A stretch of 64,000 nucleotides of DNA. It comes from Pseudognaphalium luteoalbum (Eukaryota > Streptophyta > Magnoliopsida > Asterales > Asteraceae). A program made the position numbers and the translations under genes. Below the pieces are notes generated by a model. It saw nothing but the letters and a program-made list of their open reading frames with translations, had not been told where the DNA came from and made no database searches. Location: positions 79,803,178 to 79,867,177 of the forward strand of contig OY730197.1 of the NCBI GenBank assembly GCA_963422505.1, given 5' to 3'. Shown here in pieces: positions 47,806-60,177 of this stretch (position 1 is its first letter; each line of letters begins with the position of its first letter).

Positions 47806-48008
47806 GTATCAGAGCTTTCGGGCTAGATAACGAAGTTAGTTCGAGGTTTTAGTGTTAATCGCGTTTGATTCGGATCGTTTATACGTGCATTAGTACATAT
47901 TAACGATCAAAATCATTCTCTGGACGATTTAGGGTTTGTTTACGGTCAAAATTTCCAGTTTCAATCGTAAAAATACCTAAAATTTTTGTTTTCGGGTTTT
48001 TCAGCCGT

Positions 48009-48252
48009 TTTGCAAGTCGAGATTAGGGTTTGAAATAAGTCTGCGAACCGAGTTGAACTTGCGAACTGAAGTGAGTTTTGCGAGTCGAACTTATTTGCAA
48101 ATTGAAATATTCAGCGAACCGAGATCTCCTGCGAACCGAGATCACTTGCGAGTTGACATCACTGCGATCCGAACTGAGACTTGCGAACTGAGATTCTGCG
48201 AGTCGAGCTGAGATTGCGAGTTGAACTGAGTTTCTGCGAGTCGAGTTTTCTT
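48009..48252 (+). repeat. Leader hairpin words of element D
   Basis: TGCGAGTTGA, GCGAACCGAG and GCGAACTGAG words just before gag, as in C's leader on the opposite strand. Confidence 0.75.
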
Positions 48253-48293
48253 TTTCTGAATACGCAAATACAGTTTAACTTTTAAACTTCATG

Positions 48294-51086
48294 ATGTCTG
48301 ACCTTAGCAAAATGATTGAGATGGAACACGAGATTGGAAAATCTAATGTTCCACCTAAATTGTTAAGAGTTGAGGATTATTATAGTTGGAGGGATAGGTT
48401 TGAATCTTACTGTAGATTCCATGATCTATCTATCTGGATGTGTATCAAGAATGGATACACGACACCTACACAAACTGTTGAGAATGCTATTGTGGTTCTC
48501 ACTTATCAACAGATGAGTGAAGCACAAAAGAAGGAATTTGAGGTTGAGAACAAGGCTCATTCTTCAATCAAGATGAGTCTTCCTAAGGAACTTAATCATC
48601 AACTGAAATCCTTCCAAACTGCTAGAATGTTGTGGATAGCTCTTGAGAAGAGGTGTGAAGGTAGTCCACAAGTTAAAGCAGGCAAGAGGAATCTCCTGAA
48701 AAAACAGTTTACTGTGTTCAAAGCTTTGAAAGGAGAAGATCTTGATGCTTATACCACAAGATACTACCATTTGCTGAGTGAGCTAGATGACCATGAGATT
48801 GTAACTACTGAGACTGAGAAAACCGACAAGTTTATTGAAGGTTTACCGTCTAAGTGGGAAATGCATGGCATAATGCTTAAAGACAATGATGAGAGGTATG
48901 CAACCATGACCGTAGAGCAGGCTATTGATAAGCTAAGAGGTTATGATTTCACCAAGAAGACTAGAGATACTGATTCTGATCAGGCTCAGGATCCGGGACT
49001 ATATCACGGAAAATCTACTATCTCTACTGCTTCCTCGAGCTCGACCAATGCTTTGTTTGTTGGTAATGCTGATGGAAAAGGTGAAATGATTACTGATGAT
49101 TTGTGTCTTGTTACCTCATCTGGTAGTGAAGCAAAGGGAAAACCAACTGAGAAGTCACCTCAGGAGCATCAAAAGATGCCTATGAGTGTGAAATCTGCTG
49201 AACAGTAATTATCTTTTCTTGCTTCCTTTGTAGCTTCTTATGAAAACTACATTCAGGGTAAAATTAATGATCCGATTATGTTTGACGAAGATTATGATCA
49301 GATAGACCCTGAGTATCTTGAAGAAATAAAACTTCAGGATCGACTTGCTATGTTGTCTAGAAGAGTAAAGAATTTCTTCAAGAAAATTGGTAGAAAGGTA
49401 GTTGGCAATCGATCAGGGTTTAATAAGACCAAGATCAAGTGTTTTAACTGTCAGGGTTACGGACACTTTGCTCGAGGATGCCAAAGACCTAAGGTAGAAG
49501 GTGGCAATGGAAAACAAGGTTCGGGAAGCACTCTTGCTTCCAAAGCCTTGGTTGTGAGACAGTTGGATGGCTCTTATGAATGGAAAGCTCAGTCTGAGGA
49601 AGCTTTCATGGCTGAGATTGATGAGTCTACATCCTACATGCCTACTGATGCAGAATGTGATGTAAAGGTGCCTGAGGTTGAACTGAAAGCAAGTGATGAA
49701 GACGTGCTGTATATGGATTCAACTAAAAATATGAATCCTGAAGACTTTGTAGCATGCATGGCTGAAATTCAAACAGACAAGAAAAGGGTATGTATTGATA
49801 TTTTTACTATTGCTGATGCATGCTACTTAGTTACTGATTTGCAGTCACAGGTTAGTGTTTTAACTGTAGCAAAGAAAAACATGTCTTCTCAAGTTAGCAT
49901 ATTGACTGAATCTAATAAGACTGTTAGATCTGAACTTGAACTGGCTAAGATTGATGTGTGTAGGTTAAGTGACGATAAACAGGACTTAAAAGATAAAATT
50001 AAGTCTGATGCTTCTGATAGGATTGCACTTAGAGATACCATTAATGAAAAAGCTGTTATCATAGATGGTCTCTATATGAACTTAAAAGACTTAAATCAGA
50101 CAATTGCTAATAAGGAGAAAGAGTTAGCTGATTATAAATTGAAGCTAGTTGAGCAAAACTGAATGATAGAAAATTATAGAACCACTGAGATGGATAAGAT
50201 GCTTGATGCTCAACGAAGTGTAAAGGATAAGTCAGGATTAGGTTATAATGAAACACCTCCTCCTTTCAATTCAAATTACACTAGGCTTCCAGAAGATACT
50301 GAGATGACTGCAGTATGTGCTGTAGAACCAGTAACTAAACCTGATCAGTCAGAGGCACAGAAGACTGTTATTAAGAATCCTTCATCTGATGATAGTAAGA
50401 AAATTACTCACACTAAAGTAAAGTTTGTACCGGGTGGAGTAATTAATGATACTAAGACTAATAAAGTGATTAATAAAGAACATGTAACTGATCCTTTAGT
50501 GCCTAAGACGCCAACTACGGATGCAAAAGTTAGTAAGTCATGAAAACAGATGTCCTGCTTCAAATGTCACCAAAAAGGACATGTGGCTTCTTGTTGTCCA
50601 AATAAGAAGTTGGAAGCATCACATAAGTTAGTGAATACTGAAAAGACACCGACCACTTCTAGTTCAATTGTAGACAGGTTAGGCTCCAAACCGGGATTAG
50701 GCAGCAAACCTGTAAACATTCTGAAAAGAGATGGTAATCATAGTGTCTCTCCACCTAAATCTAAAAGGCCTTATACTCTGAATGAAAATACTTTCAATAA
50801 GCCAAGAGATAAGACACCTTCGAGGTTTAGAACCCCAAGTAGAAACCATAGTCAGTTTGAAAATGGTTCTACTTCAAGTGCACAGGGAACTAAGTTTGTG
50901 CCTAGGAGGTTTTCTACTCACTCTCCTCATAGGCCTAAGACTACAGATCATCAACAATCTCAAACTTCTGTGAAAGTTTCCAAGACTCCTGATGGGAATA
51001 GTTATGGTTACTTTAAGGAGGTTCAGATTGTAGATGATCAGGGACAAACCAAGACCGTAATGGCTTGGGTCCCTCTTGAAAACTAA
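48294..51086 (+). pseudogene. gag: gag of element D, four in-frame pieces
   Basis: Start ATG 48294 (MSDLSKMIEME; another ATG lies just before). One frame to the stop TAA 51084-51086, interrupted by TAA 49206 (CAA in C), TGA 50160 and TGA 50541 (both CGA in C). Contains the capsid-like domain, knuckle 1 (CFNCQGYGHFARGC), coiled coil, knuckle 2 (CFKCHQKGHVASCC) and the Gag end AWVPLEN. All three internal stops are C-to-T changes. It shows the uninterrupted site for solo LTR G. Confidence 0.88.
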
Positions 51087-51110
51087 CTGTGTACAACTTG
51101 TTATGTGTAG
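51057..51110 (+). other. Candidate in-frame mini-intron across gag stop of element D (54 nt)
   Basis: GTAATGG donor-like start, CTAAC overlapping the gag stop, TTATGTGTAG end. Same length and phase as in C and E. Confidence 0.4.
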
Positions 51111-53203
51111 GAGTAGACTGTGAACCAGGACAGCTGGTGGTATGTAGACAGTGGATGCTCAAGGGACATGACAGGTGAACGAAGTCTACTGAAGGACTTC
51201 AAAGAAGGTTTCAAGCAAAAAGTTAATTTTGCAGGAGACAAAGGAGGAGTAATTACTGGGAAAGGAAAAGTTTCAAATAGAACTTTGACTCTAGAGGATG
51301 TGAATTATGTTGAAGAACTAACTCATAACGTAGTGAGTGTTTCCCAAGTCTACGATAAAGGTCATCCAGTTCATTTTAATGAAAAGGAGGCTTTAGTTCT
51401 GAAGCCAGGCTTCACAATTCCTGAAGAATGGATATTGATGAGGGCACCAAGAAAGAAGGACATCTATGCTATAAACATGGGTGTTTCTAATTCTTCAATG
51501 GTGTCGACATGCTTACTATCCAAGGCCTCAGATGCAGACGCACTTTTATGGCACAGGAGAATGACACATCTGAACTTTCAAAAAATGAATTTTATAACCA
51601 AGAATGGATTAGTTCTAGGTGTACCACAGAAACATTTCGAGTCTGAAGACAAGTGTGTTCCTTGCCTAAAAAGGAAAGCAGCACAAGAAACCACACAGGT
51701 CTAAGACTGAAAACTCAATCTCCTCGCCATTTGAACTGCTACACACGGACCTCTTTGGCCCTATAAGAAAGAGAAGTCTATGTGGCAAGTGGTACTATTT
51801 AGTTATCACAGATGATTACTCTAGATTCTCATGGGTATTCTTTTTGGGATCTAAGGATGAAACTCCAGGAATATTAATGGAGTTCTTAGATCTAGTAGAG
51901 AATGTCTATAAAACACGAGTAAAGCGTATTCGTAGTGATAACAAAATGGAATTCAAGAACTCAACATTAAATATCTATTGCTTAAGCAAAGGGATACAAC
52001 ATTAATTCATGCACCATATGAACCTCAACAGAACGGTGTTGCTGAAAGGAAAAATCGAACGTTGATTGAAGCTGCTAGAACAATGCTTGCAGATTCAAAG
52101 CTTCCGGTCATATTTTGGGCAGAAGCAGTGAATACAGCATGTCATGTTCTAAATAGGGTTCTTACGGTCAAAAAGTGTAACAAGACTTGTTACGGATTAT
52201 TGAATAATAAGAAACCTAATCTGAAGGGATTTGAACCCTTTGGAGTTGCATGTACAATATTGAAAACAGTAAATCAAGCTAAATTTGGCGAAAAGGTTGA
52301 CGAAGGATTTTTCCTATGTTATGTGCCCAATTCGCCTAATAAAAGGGTTTTCAATAAAGTCACAGGACGACTGGAAATCGTTTATAACATTGAGGTTACG
52401 AGCTATGTACCTGTTGTACATAAGGGATTAGATTGGCAATTTGACTATTCAGATCTCTTTCAGTCATTTAAAGTTCCCATAAGTGACTTTGTCAGTGATT
52501 CAGAGATCTCTCAGCACTCATTGTATGAAGATTCGGACAATGGTCCCTCTTCAACATCGAGTGTTCTGAAATCTGGAATCAGGACAATGGATGACTCAAA
52601 TGAAGCTTCTTCAAGTGGGTCACAACAACCTTCAAAGGATAAGTATCAAGAAACAGAAGATTCTGAGGAGGATCTTCAAACAAAGTTTGATGATATACTT
52701 ACTTCTTTGAACCACTTAAGGTTATCTTCAGCTAGTTCAGAAGATGTGCCTTCATTAGAAGAGATTGGTACTAACTTCGGAGATGAGTTAATAGTTGAAC
52801 CTATACCGGTTACAAGAATGAGTAAGAATCATCCCGTTGAAAACATCATCGGTTATATTAATACTCCTGTTCAAACTATGACTCAATCTAAAGCTAGTAC
52901 ATCTGAAAATTTAGAAAGCTTGTATACTGCTATGAAAGAGACAGGGATTCCTAATCAATGTCTATATTCATGCTTTATCTCACAAGTTGAGCCTAAAAAT
53001 GTGCAAATGGCTCTCATAGAAAGCTCGTGGGTCCAAGCTATGCAAGAAGAACTCTTATAGTTCTCAAAATTACAAGTATGGGAGTTGGTTGACCTTCCAA
53101 AGGGAGAATATCTAATTGGAACTAGATGGGTATTTAAGTGTAAGAGAGATGACCGGGGAGTCATTACTCGCAATAAAGCCCATCTAGTGGTTCAAGGGTT
53201 TAG
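51111..53203 (+). pseudogene. pol: Protease-integrase and RT start of element D, broken and truncated
   Basis: Protease site DSGCSRDMTG (His changed to Asp). HHCC region present, then a 1-base insertion near 51668 and, near 51995, a CAA-to-TAA change with a 1-base loss. The catalytic block reads SDNKMEF instead of the usual SDNGTEF type. The frame resumes with NGVAERKNRT to TAG 53058-53060, then the first RT motifs (GTRWVFKCKRDDRG, VVQGF). Similarity to C ends at about 53203. The remaining RT-RNase H and the start of the spacer are deleted, about 1.8 kb relative to C. Confidence 0.85.
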
Positions 53204-55390
53204 TCATATCTTTTGTGAACTGTTATATACTTTATGATATATGTCTTAATTGATGAATGATGGTACTGCCATACACTGTTATCTTGCATTTATCTACAAA
53301 TGACAAATAGTTACAAATATGGTTATTAGTGAAACTAACAGATAACTCTGTTGTACGTGAGTACAGACCTGTTGCCTTTAGTTTTGCCAATAGTCTCAAA
53401 CTTATTTTAATTATACTAAGGGATCCTCCGTTGTACGTGAGTACAGATCTGGAACCACTAATATCTTTAAAGGATGTTTGATATTTGTCAAAATCTTAAT
53501 TCAAGTGTATGTTATATGTTTCGAAAAGATACATCATTTAGTAACCGCTACCTTGAAAATTAAAAGATGCAGTGTTATGTGTTCTACTTAAGTTCTTCAG
53601 TATATTAAATAACGGTACACTTTAGATATTGTTCACGTTAATAATAATAAAGTTGGCTCAAAAATCTATGTCTAATTTGTTTATGTGGACCATAATACCG
53701 GTAATCATCTTGAACTCTTTAGGACATTGGAACATTCATTTTTTGTGAATAATTGGTTCTAAATACATAAGAAGTTATTTTAATATAAAAGTTATGTTGT
53801 GTGGATAAAGGTAAATAAGATATAATTTTATAAATATAAGTTCATTACGGGTTAAGTTGTGATTTTATTGTACTTATATGAATTTCATGAGGTATGTATA
53901 CTAACAATCGTCTTGTTCTTCTTAAAATCTAATATAAATGGCTTATTCTTCCTAATATGATCCCTAAGCAGTTAAAATTTTAAGCATTTTAATTTTAAAT
54001 TTGTTTGCTTTCATAGGATGTTAGTACTCTTAAATTTTATTTCTTATTTTGTATTTATGTTTAATGATTAATAGAAAGTTTTTTTTTTTTTAATGTGTTA
54101 CCCTTTGGAATTGAATTATACTGGACATTTATTTTATGTTGAACAGATGTGCGTTGACAAATGAAAATACTATATAGGTTACGTGGAATGTTAATCGAAA
54201 GTCTTCCGACTCACATGTAGTCGAGCAGCGTGTCCTGATTTTATATCAACGGTTAATTTTTCTATTATAACTTATATATATTTTAGACTTGTCTATATAC
54301 TTAAGACCATAAGGTATATAAGTAATTAATTTTAGCTCGAGATTTTTCTTTATACAAGATTAACTGTATCATGGGCTTAGTCGGTTAATATATGTAAGAA
54401 AATTATCATTGAGGAAAAATTATGCGAAAACATTTTCTTTAAAATGTTTAGGCTACACAGTTACAGAGTTAACTATATAAGTGGGTTTTAATTTATACTT
54501 AGAATTTAATTCGCATTTTTAATTTTATTTATGCGAGTTTGACAAGTCAAACCTGCGAATTGAGATCCAACTTGCGAATCGAGTAAAGGTATAAAGGGTG
54601 CGAGGTCAAATGAGTCAAAGTCACCGAATCCACTTCACTTTTGCGAGTTCACTTCAACTTGCGAATCCAGTTTGTGCGAAACTAGAAGAAACTTATTTTC
54701 GTTTGATTTCAATTTTACGAGTTACAAGGACAAGATTTTGATCCGTAGCTTTTATACATCTTTGTCTTGCGATCACCTTGAGATATAAAACAATGGATTT
54801 AACCGTATAATTAACTCGAAATCAAAAGTTTTATAAACTTAGGGTTTTGTTTTAAAGTTTAAACGATTAACATAGATTCAAGGTGTTATTTAACTAGAAT
54901 CCTGAGGATTAATGTTAAACAAACCTTAATGAACGTAAACAAATCGATAGATCTTAATAACATTGAAAGATTAATCGATTTTAGTTTCAACCCGCAACGC
55001 CAGTTCATGTTGCGAGTTGAACACAGGTTCAATTCGCAGAGCCACATTAGCGAGTTGAGATAGCTCTCGATTCGCATATCTATTTTTGAGAGTTGAAAAC
55101 TTGTTTGTTGACTTGTTGACTTGCGAACCGATTTGATTAGCGAATCGACTTGTGAGTCGAGTTGCGGATTGACTTGGTTAACAAGTTGACATGGTTGCGA
55201 GTTGAGTTGCTAATTCAGTTTTGATCTTTGCGAGTTGAATATAACTTGTAAAAATAAAATGTAACTTGCAATTTAAACTTTTAATGTAATAAGCTACTTT
55301 TATTTGTATCTAATATAAACTTACGACTTTAAAAGTTTATTATTATATGTTTCGACGTAAGAATTTTATATTAACACATAATGACATATG

Positions 55391-55436
<46 letters not shown>

Positions 55437-55575
55437 CTTATGACTTATTAGTAATAAGTTATATTATTATATATAATTTTAAGCTAAGATGTTTGATGAA
55501 TTTTGATTCATAGTACGTTATAGTTTAAAATTGATTAACGTGCGTTAATTGTTGTTGTCATTTGTGTTCTTACAG
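53204..55575 (+). other. pol-to-third-gene spacer of element D
   Basis: Non-coding. Two copies of TTGTACGTGAGTACAGA (53350-53371, 53430-53451) match motifs in element B. The block at 53640-53720 (AATAAAGTTGGCTCA, then ATACCGGTAATCATC) matches B and C. Hairpin words lie at 54535-54680 and 54990-55245, and a (TA)n run at about 55397-55432. It ends at the splice-acceptor-like TGTGTTCTTACAG. Confidence 0.65.
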
Positions 55576-55710
55576 ATATGGCACGACAATTTGATAAAGT
55601 TCACAACATTCTTGTTGATATTGATCTTTCAGCACGCGGAGCAAATAAAGTTGCTCAAGTGCTGACATTCTTTGCATGATCACGCATTAGGTATGCGATT
55701 ACAGAGTCTC
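55576..55710 (+). pseudogene. First exon start of third gene of element D, cut by element E
   Basis: ATG 55578-55580 lies 2 bases after an AG acceptor. The first 45 codons closely match element C (start MARQF; LSARGAN; RIRYA). TGA at 55677-55679 breaks the frame, and element E begins after GAGTCTC. The rest is beyond the window. Confidence 0.8.
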
Positions 55711-56158
55711 TGTTGATACATTTAATGTTTCAGTCAGTTGGTCTATTGAGTTGTAAAGTGTCGATTAGTCGTTTAATAGAAATATAGATTTTCTTCCTAG
55801 CGACACTTAAGTTTTGGTTTAGGCGACACTTGCCTAAGTGACGCATAGCGACACTTAGGTAAGTGACGCATGAAGGCGGCCACATGCGTCACTGGCCAAG
55901 TGACGCATGTCTGCCGATTTTGTTTTAGTATAAATACAAACCTACGGGTTTTTGGCTAGGGTTGACGAAACCCTAGCACCATTTGTCGACTAAACTCTTT
56001 TGTAATCAGTTCCAATAAGTCATTGAAGCTAATAAACTCGTTTACTTTGTTCAATCAATTGTTTCGGTTTATGTTTATTGGTTATTTGTGTGATTGATTG
56101 TTTCCGCCACTCAATCGCTGTCGATCATCACTTAGATCCATCACAGAGGGCACTCACA
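55711..56158 (+). repeat. 5' LTR of element E (448 bp)
   Basis: TGTTGATACA start, GGCACTCACA end. Upstream of the TATA box, at 55800-55912, are GCGACACTT / AAGTGACGC hairpin units, including GCGTCACT GGCC AAGTGACGC. Related to LTR A. Confidence 0.9.
55929..55936 (+). promoter_or_regulatory. TATA box of element E LTR
   Basis: AGTATAAATACAAACC, conserved in LTR A and in the equivalent place of LTR B, directly downstream of the hairpin cluster. Confidence 0.7.
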
Positions 56159-56160
56159 AC

Positions 56161-56172
56161 TGGTATCAGAGC
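56161..56172 (+). other. Primer-binding site of element E
   Basis: TGGTATCAGAGC, a perfect initiator-Met complement, 2 bases after the LTR. Confidence 0.9.
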
Positions 56173-56389
56173 AACTAGGTGATTAGATTGACATTTTGAA
56201 GGCGTTTTTGATTGATTTCGGTTTCGTTCGTATAAAGAATCGAGAATAATCACGGATTTCTGGTTGATTAGGTGCTTTCCAGACGATTTTCATCATTTAC
56301 TACAGGTTTCGTTCGTTAGGGTTTGAGGAATTTTCGTTAGGTTTATGAAAATTCGACTTTTAGGGTTTTTGGGATTTCACAACCGTTTC

Positions 56390-56870
56390 TGTGACACTCG
56401 TTGCGTCACTTGAATGCGTCACTTAGTGCGACACTTCGTAAGTCCAAATTAGGGTTTTACCGACACTCTGGTGCATCACTTTGGTGCGTCACTTGGAGCG
56501 TCATTTGGGGTTAACACGACACTTAACTCAAGTGTCGTCTAATTTAATCCACCGTCACTCACGTACGTCACTTTAACACGTCACTTGAGTGCCTTGCGTC
56601 ACTTCAGCTAGTGACGCCTGTTTGATTTCTTGTGTCACTTACGCTAGTGATGCTTGCTTGATTTCTTGAATCACTTACACTAGTGACGCCTTTTGATTTA
56701 GTGCGTCACTCAAGTACGACACTTGAGTGCGTCACTTGCTAGATTGAGCGACACTTGCTTACAGTATCATAAGTCACTTTATATGTCACTCGATAGCGTC
56801 ACTTATCAAGTGACGCTAGTCGTTGCGACACTTGCGTGCGTCACTTATCAAGTGACGCCTTTGGTACTAA
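56390..56870 (+). repeat. Leader hairpin array of element E
   Basis: GTGACGC, GCGTCACTT, CGACACTT words over nearly 500 bases before gag, many as inverted pairs, for example GCGTCACTT and AAGTGACGC around a 3-base loop. Confidence 0.8.
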
Positions 56871-56919
56871 TAAGTTTTCAAGTTCTTGTTTTTTGAGCTA
56901 ATTTTCAGAATATTCTTTA

Positions 56920-59137
56920 ATGGTTGCTGCTGCTGATAAAGAAGATATTCGGGGAATCAGGGATATGATTAAACAAAATCATGATGTCGGTTCTAATAAT
57001 AAACCTCCTCTATTCACTGCTGATATGGATTACGCATATTGGCGTGACCGATTTGAACAATACGTTGATTTCCACTATCCAGAGCTCTGGGGTCCGCTCA
57101 GAGAAAGATATGAAGCTCCAGTAGCTGAGGGAGACTATCGTGGTATCCCTCCATCCAAAACTTACAAATCTATGTCTCCTGAAGAGAAGAAGGAGTATGA
57201 TATTGAAAGAATGGCTCATTCAGCCATCTGTATGTGCCTTACTAAAGATGTCTTACGCCTATTCAAAACTCATGACATAACATACGATCTTTGGAAGGCT
57301 ATTGAAATGAGATGTGGTGGAAATCAGAAGTACAAGGAGGCTAAATTAGAACTAATCAAGAAACAGTATGATTTGTTTGATTCTCTTCCTAATGAAACAG
57401 CATCGGGTGTTTTTACAAGATACTCACGGTTAGTTAGTGAGTTGACCGAGGGAGGCTACAATTTCCCTCATTGTGAAGTAAATAAGAAGCTGTTGGACAT
57501 TCTACCTAGTAGTTGGGACGTTAAAGTGCAATTTTCGAAAGAGAGCCAAGAGTTAGCAACAATGAACTTAGATGAGCTAATTGGTGTTCTTCAAGCTCAT
57601 GTGATGGAGTTGAAGAAGAAGGAATGTAAATCGGGTGGTTTTGTTCAAGACCCGACATTATATGGAGGAAAAGTCAACACCGGGAAGACTTATGGTGGAA
57701 TGGCTTTCGTTTCTTCTACAAGTTCTCCATTACAACCTTCATTGCAGACTACTGGTATTCATCATCCGGTGTATGCTTCTGGACCCTCACAAGGGTCACA
57801 ACAGCAAGTTCCAGTTTCCCTTTCTATTCAAGAACAGGCTGCTATCTATACAGCCTTTCTTAGCTCCTACAAGGATTTGGTTTCACAACCGAATTCTACT
57901 TTAGAACTTGCTAAAGAAGATTATGCTCAATTAGATGACGATGATCTTGAGCAAATGGATTTAAACTGGAATATTGCCATGATCTCAAGGAGAGTTCAAA
58001 AATTCTTGCAACGGACTGGGCGCAAGAGTTTGGAAGGAGATGGCAAAACCAGTTTTGGTTTTGATAAGAGCAAGGTTCGCTGTTATAATTGTCAGAATTT
58101 GGGACATTTTGCTAGAGAATGTGAAAAACCCAAAGTTCCTCCATCGGGTTTCACGAAGCCTGATGCTCCAAGAACTCCAGAGAAAGAAGAAGTAAAGCAA
58201 GCGAAAACTGATGCATTAGTTGTTTTTGAGCCTACCAACATCGACTGTAGCATGTATGCTGACAAGTATCAACAGTGTCTCATGGCTCACATTTCTAATG
58301 AGGTACGCAATGAACCAGAAGAACCTTTGAACTGTATTTCGTGCATTAAGTTAACTGAATCTTTAAAGTGCTTTCAAGAAGATAAAGTAGACTTAAGAAA
58401 AAAAGTTGAAAAACTTAATGAGTCAAATAAGTACTTAAAGGCCAATGAACAATTGTATGATAAGAAAATTAAGGCTTATCAACAGGACACTCAAAGGTAT
58501 AAATCTAAGGTTTTTAGTCAACAGGATGCTATTAATAGCTATCTTGCTGAAATAGAACTTTTGAGAAAGGAACTATCTGATTTGAAAGTTGAATATGACA
58601 ACTATAAAAATAAGATTCTAGGTTCCTCTTCTTCTACGGTTGCCTTCAATGAAATCCTTAACAAGCAAAGGACAGATAATAAAACTAAGACAGGACTAGG
58701 TTATACTGTAGTCCCGCCTCCCACTGAATACTGTCCTATGCCTGTTAAGGAAGGCACCGAAGAGATTCCAGTTGACTATGCATTGTTATATGCGGTCAAG
58801 TCAAAGGTCAGTAATCAAAACACACAGGCAAAGGAGAAAACCAAGCGGCCAGAGTATCCTTCGCCTCAGTTTGTTAAGTCTAAATGTGAATCTCCAGTTA
58901 ATATTGAGGAGATTGTTGAGATTGAGGACATTACTGATCAGGAGTATCCTGAATTGAAAAATGTTGAAGTAAAACCTGAAAAAGTGGTTTTAAAGGTTGA
59001 ACCTGCAATTAAGGATCAACCTAAAAAGGTAAAAGACAAGGTTTTAAATACAAAACCTCAAACTTTACAGTCACCTGTAAAGATTTTGCAACATAAAGCT
59101 ACACGTGAAAAGGATTTTTGTGATAAACCTTCCACTT
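56920..59137 (+). CDS. gag: gag of element E, 5' part, intact up to LTR H
   Basis: Start MVAAADKEDIRGIRDM, conserved with A. A capsid-like domain occupies about the first 250 codons, followed by a Ser/Gln-rich linker, knuckle CYNCQNLGHFAREC near codon 390, a long coiled coil (about codons 475-570), then Lys/Pro/Val-rich sequence with IEDITDQEYPE. No internal stop over about 739 codons. The frame is cut by the solo LTR H and would resume at 62042. Gag packages genomic RNA and builds the particle. Confidence 0.9.
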
Positions 59138-60177
59138 CCCCCAAATTTATTGTTTAGCGGAAGCAAGATTTGGGTGTTACTAATCAATAACAAAACACAT
59201 AAGATCAAGCGAATGACTCTATATGCGTCATTTACTGCTTACATTGATATAATAAAAGTTTACAATGTAATATTGTTTACAAAAGCTCATAATTAATGTT
59301 TAGAGATTCTAAGGCATATCTAGTTTACAAAATGTAGAAATGCAGGGGAATCTCCTGTGTCTGTATGCGACTCGAGCTAATAATCCTGAGCAGATCTACT
59401 GCTGAGTACCTGAGAATACATACTAAAAAGTCAGCTAAAAGCTGGTGAGCTCACAGGTTTGTATAGATAAACATGATGTGTGAACCATGAGATTTAATAT
59501 AATGATTTGCAACCAAGCAAATAAAATAGATGTATATCAATGCCATGAGCCCATAGTTTGAGCTTAACTGGGGTGTCAGGATTACAACCAAGTGCCTGAG
59601 CGAGGGTGCCTCCCTGCGAGTGCCTAATCTACACTCGTATGAACAAATGCTAATGCGTCTGTTTGAACAGTTAGTGCGTGCTAACCCGGATGGGGATTGT
59701 CAATCCCATATGGTACCATACACTAACAATCGCGCTAAATCCATATAAACAAACTATGTAGTGGAGGGCTTTAAAATGATTAGCAAAACAACTCATGCAG
59801 TATATATCGAGGTTTAGTACTCATGTCCACATGTAAAACAAAACGAGTATGTATTCCCACCCCTGGGTTAAAAACAGTAAAATGAAGGGCTATGAGACTC
59901 ACCTGAGTCTGATGTGTTGCTATCAAGCAAGTATGATGTTGCACAAGGTAATGTTTTCCGAAGATGGTAACCTGCCGGGCGTTCAAAACGCGCAAGGTTA
60001 TAAGTATATGTAGACGTCTTGAAAGACCGTCCATGCTAGTTGTTCATCCAACTAGTAATGTCCAAATAATTTGGTTGCTTGATTGATTAGTTTGAGTTTT
60101 GAAAACGTGTACGGCCCGTTGGTAATGGTTGGTAATAGAAATCTTAAAAATATCCACTTTATACATTTGTTTAACTT

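Noticed and set aside
55397..55433. (TA)n tract as a regulatory signal
   Set aside because: A simple microsatellite absent from element C at the same spacer position.
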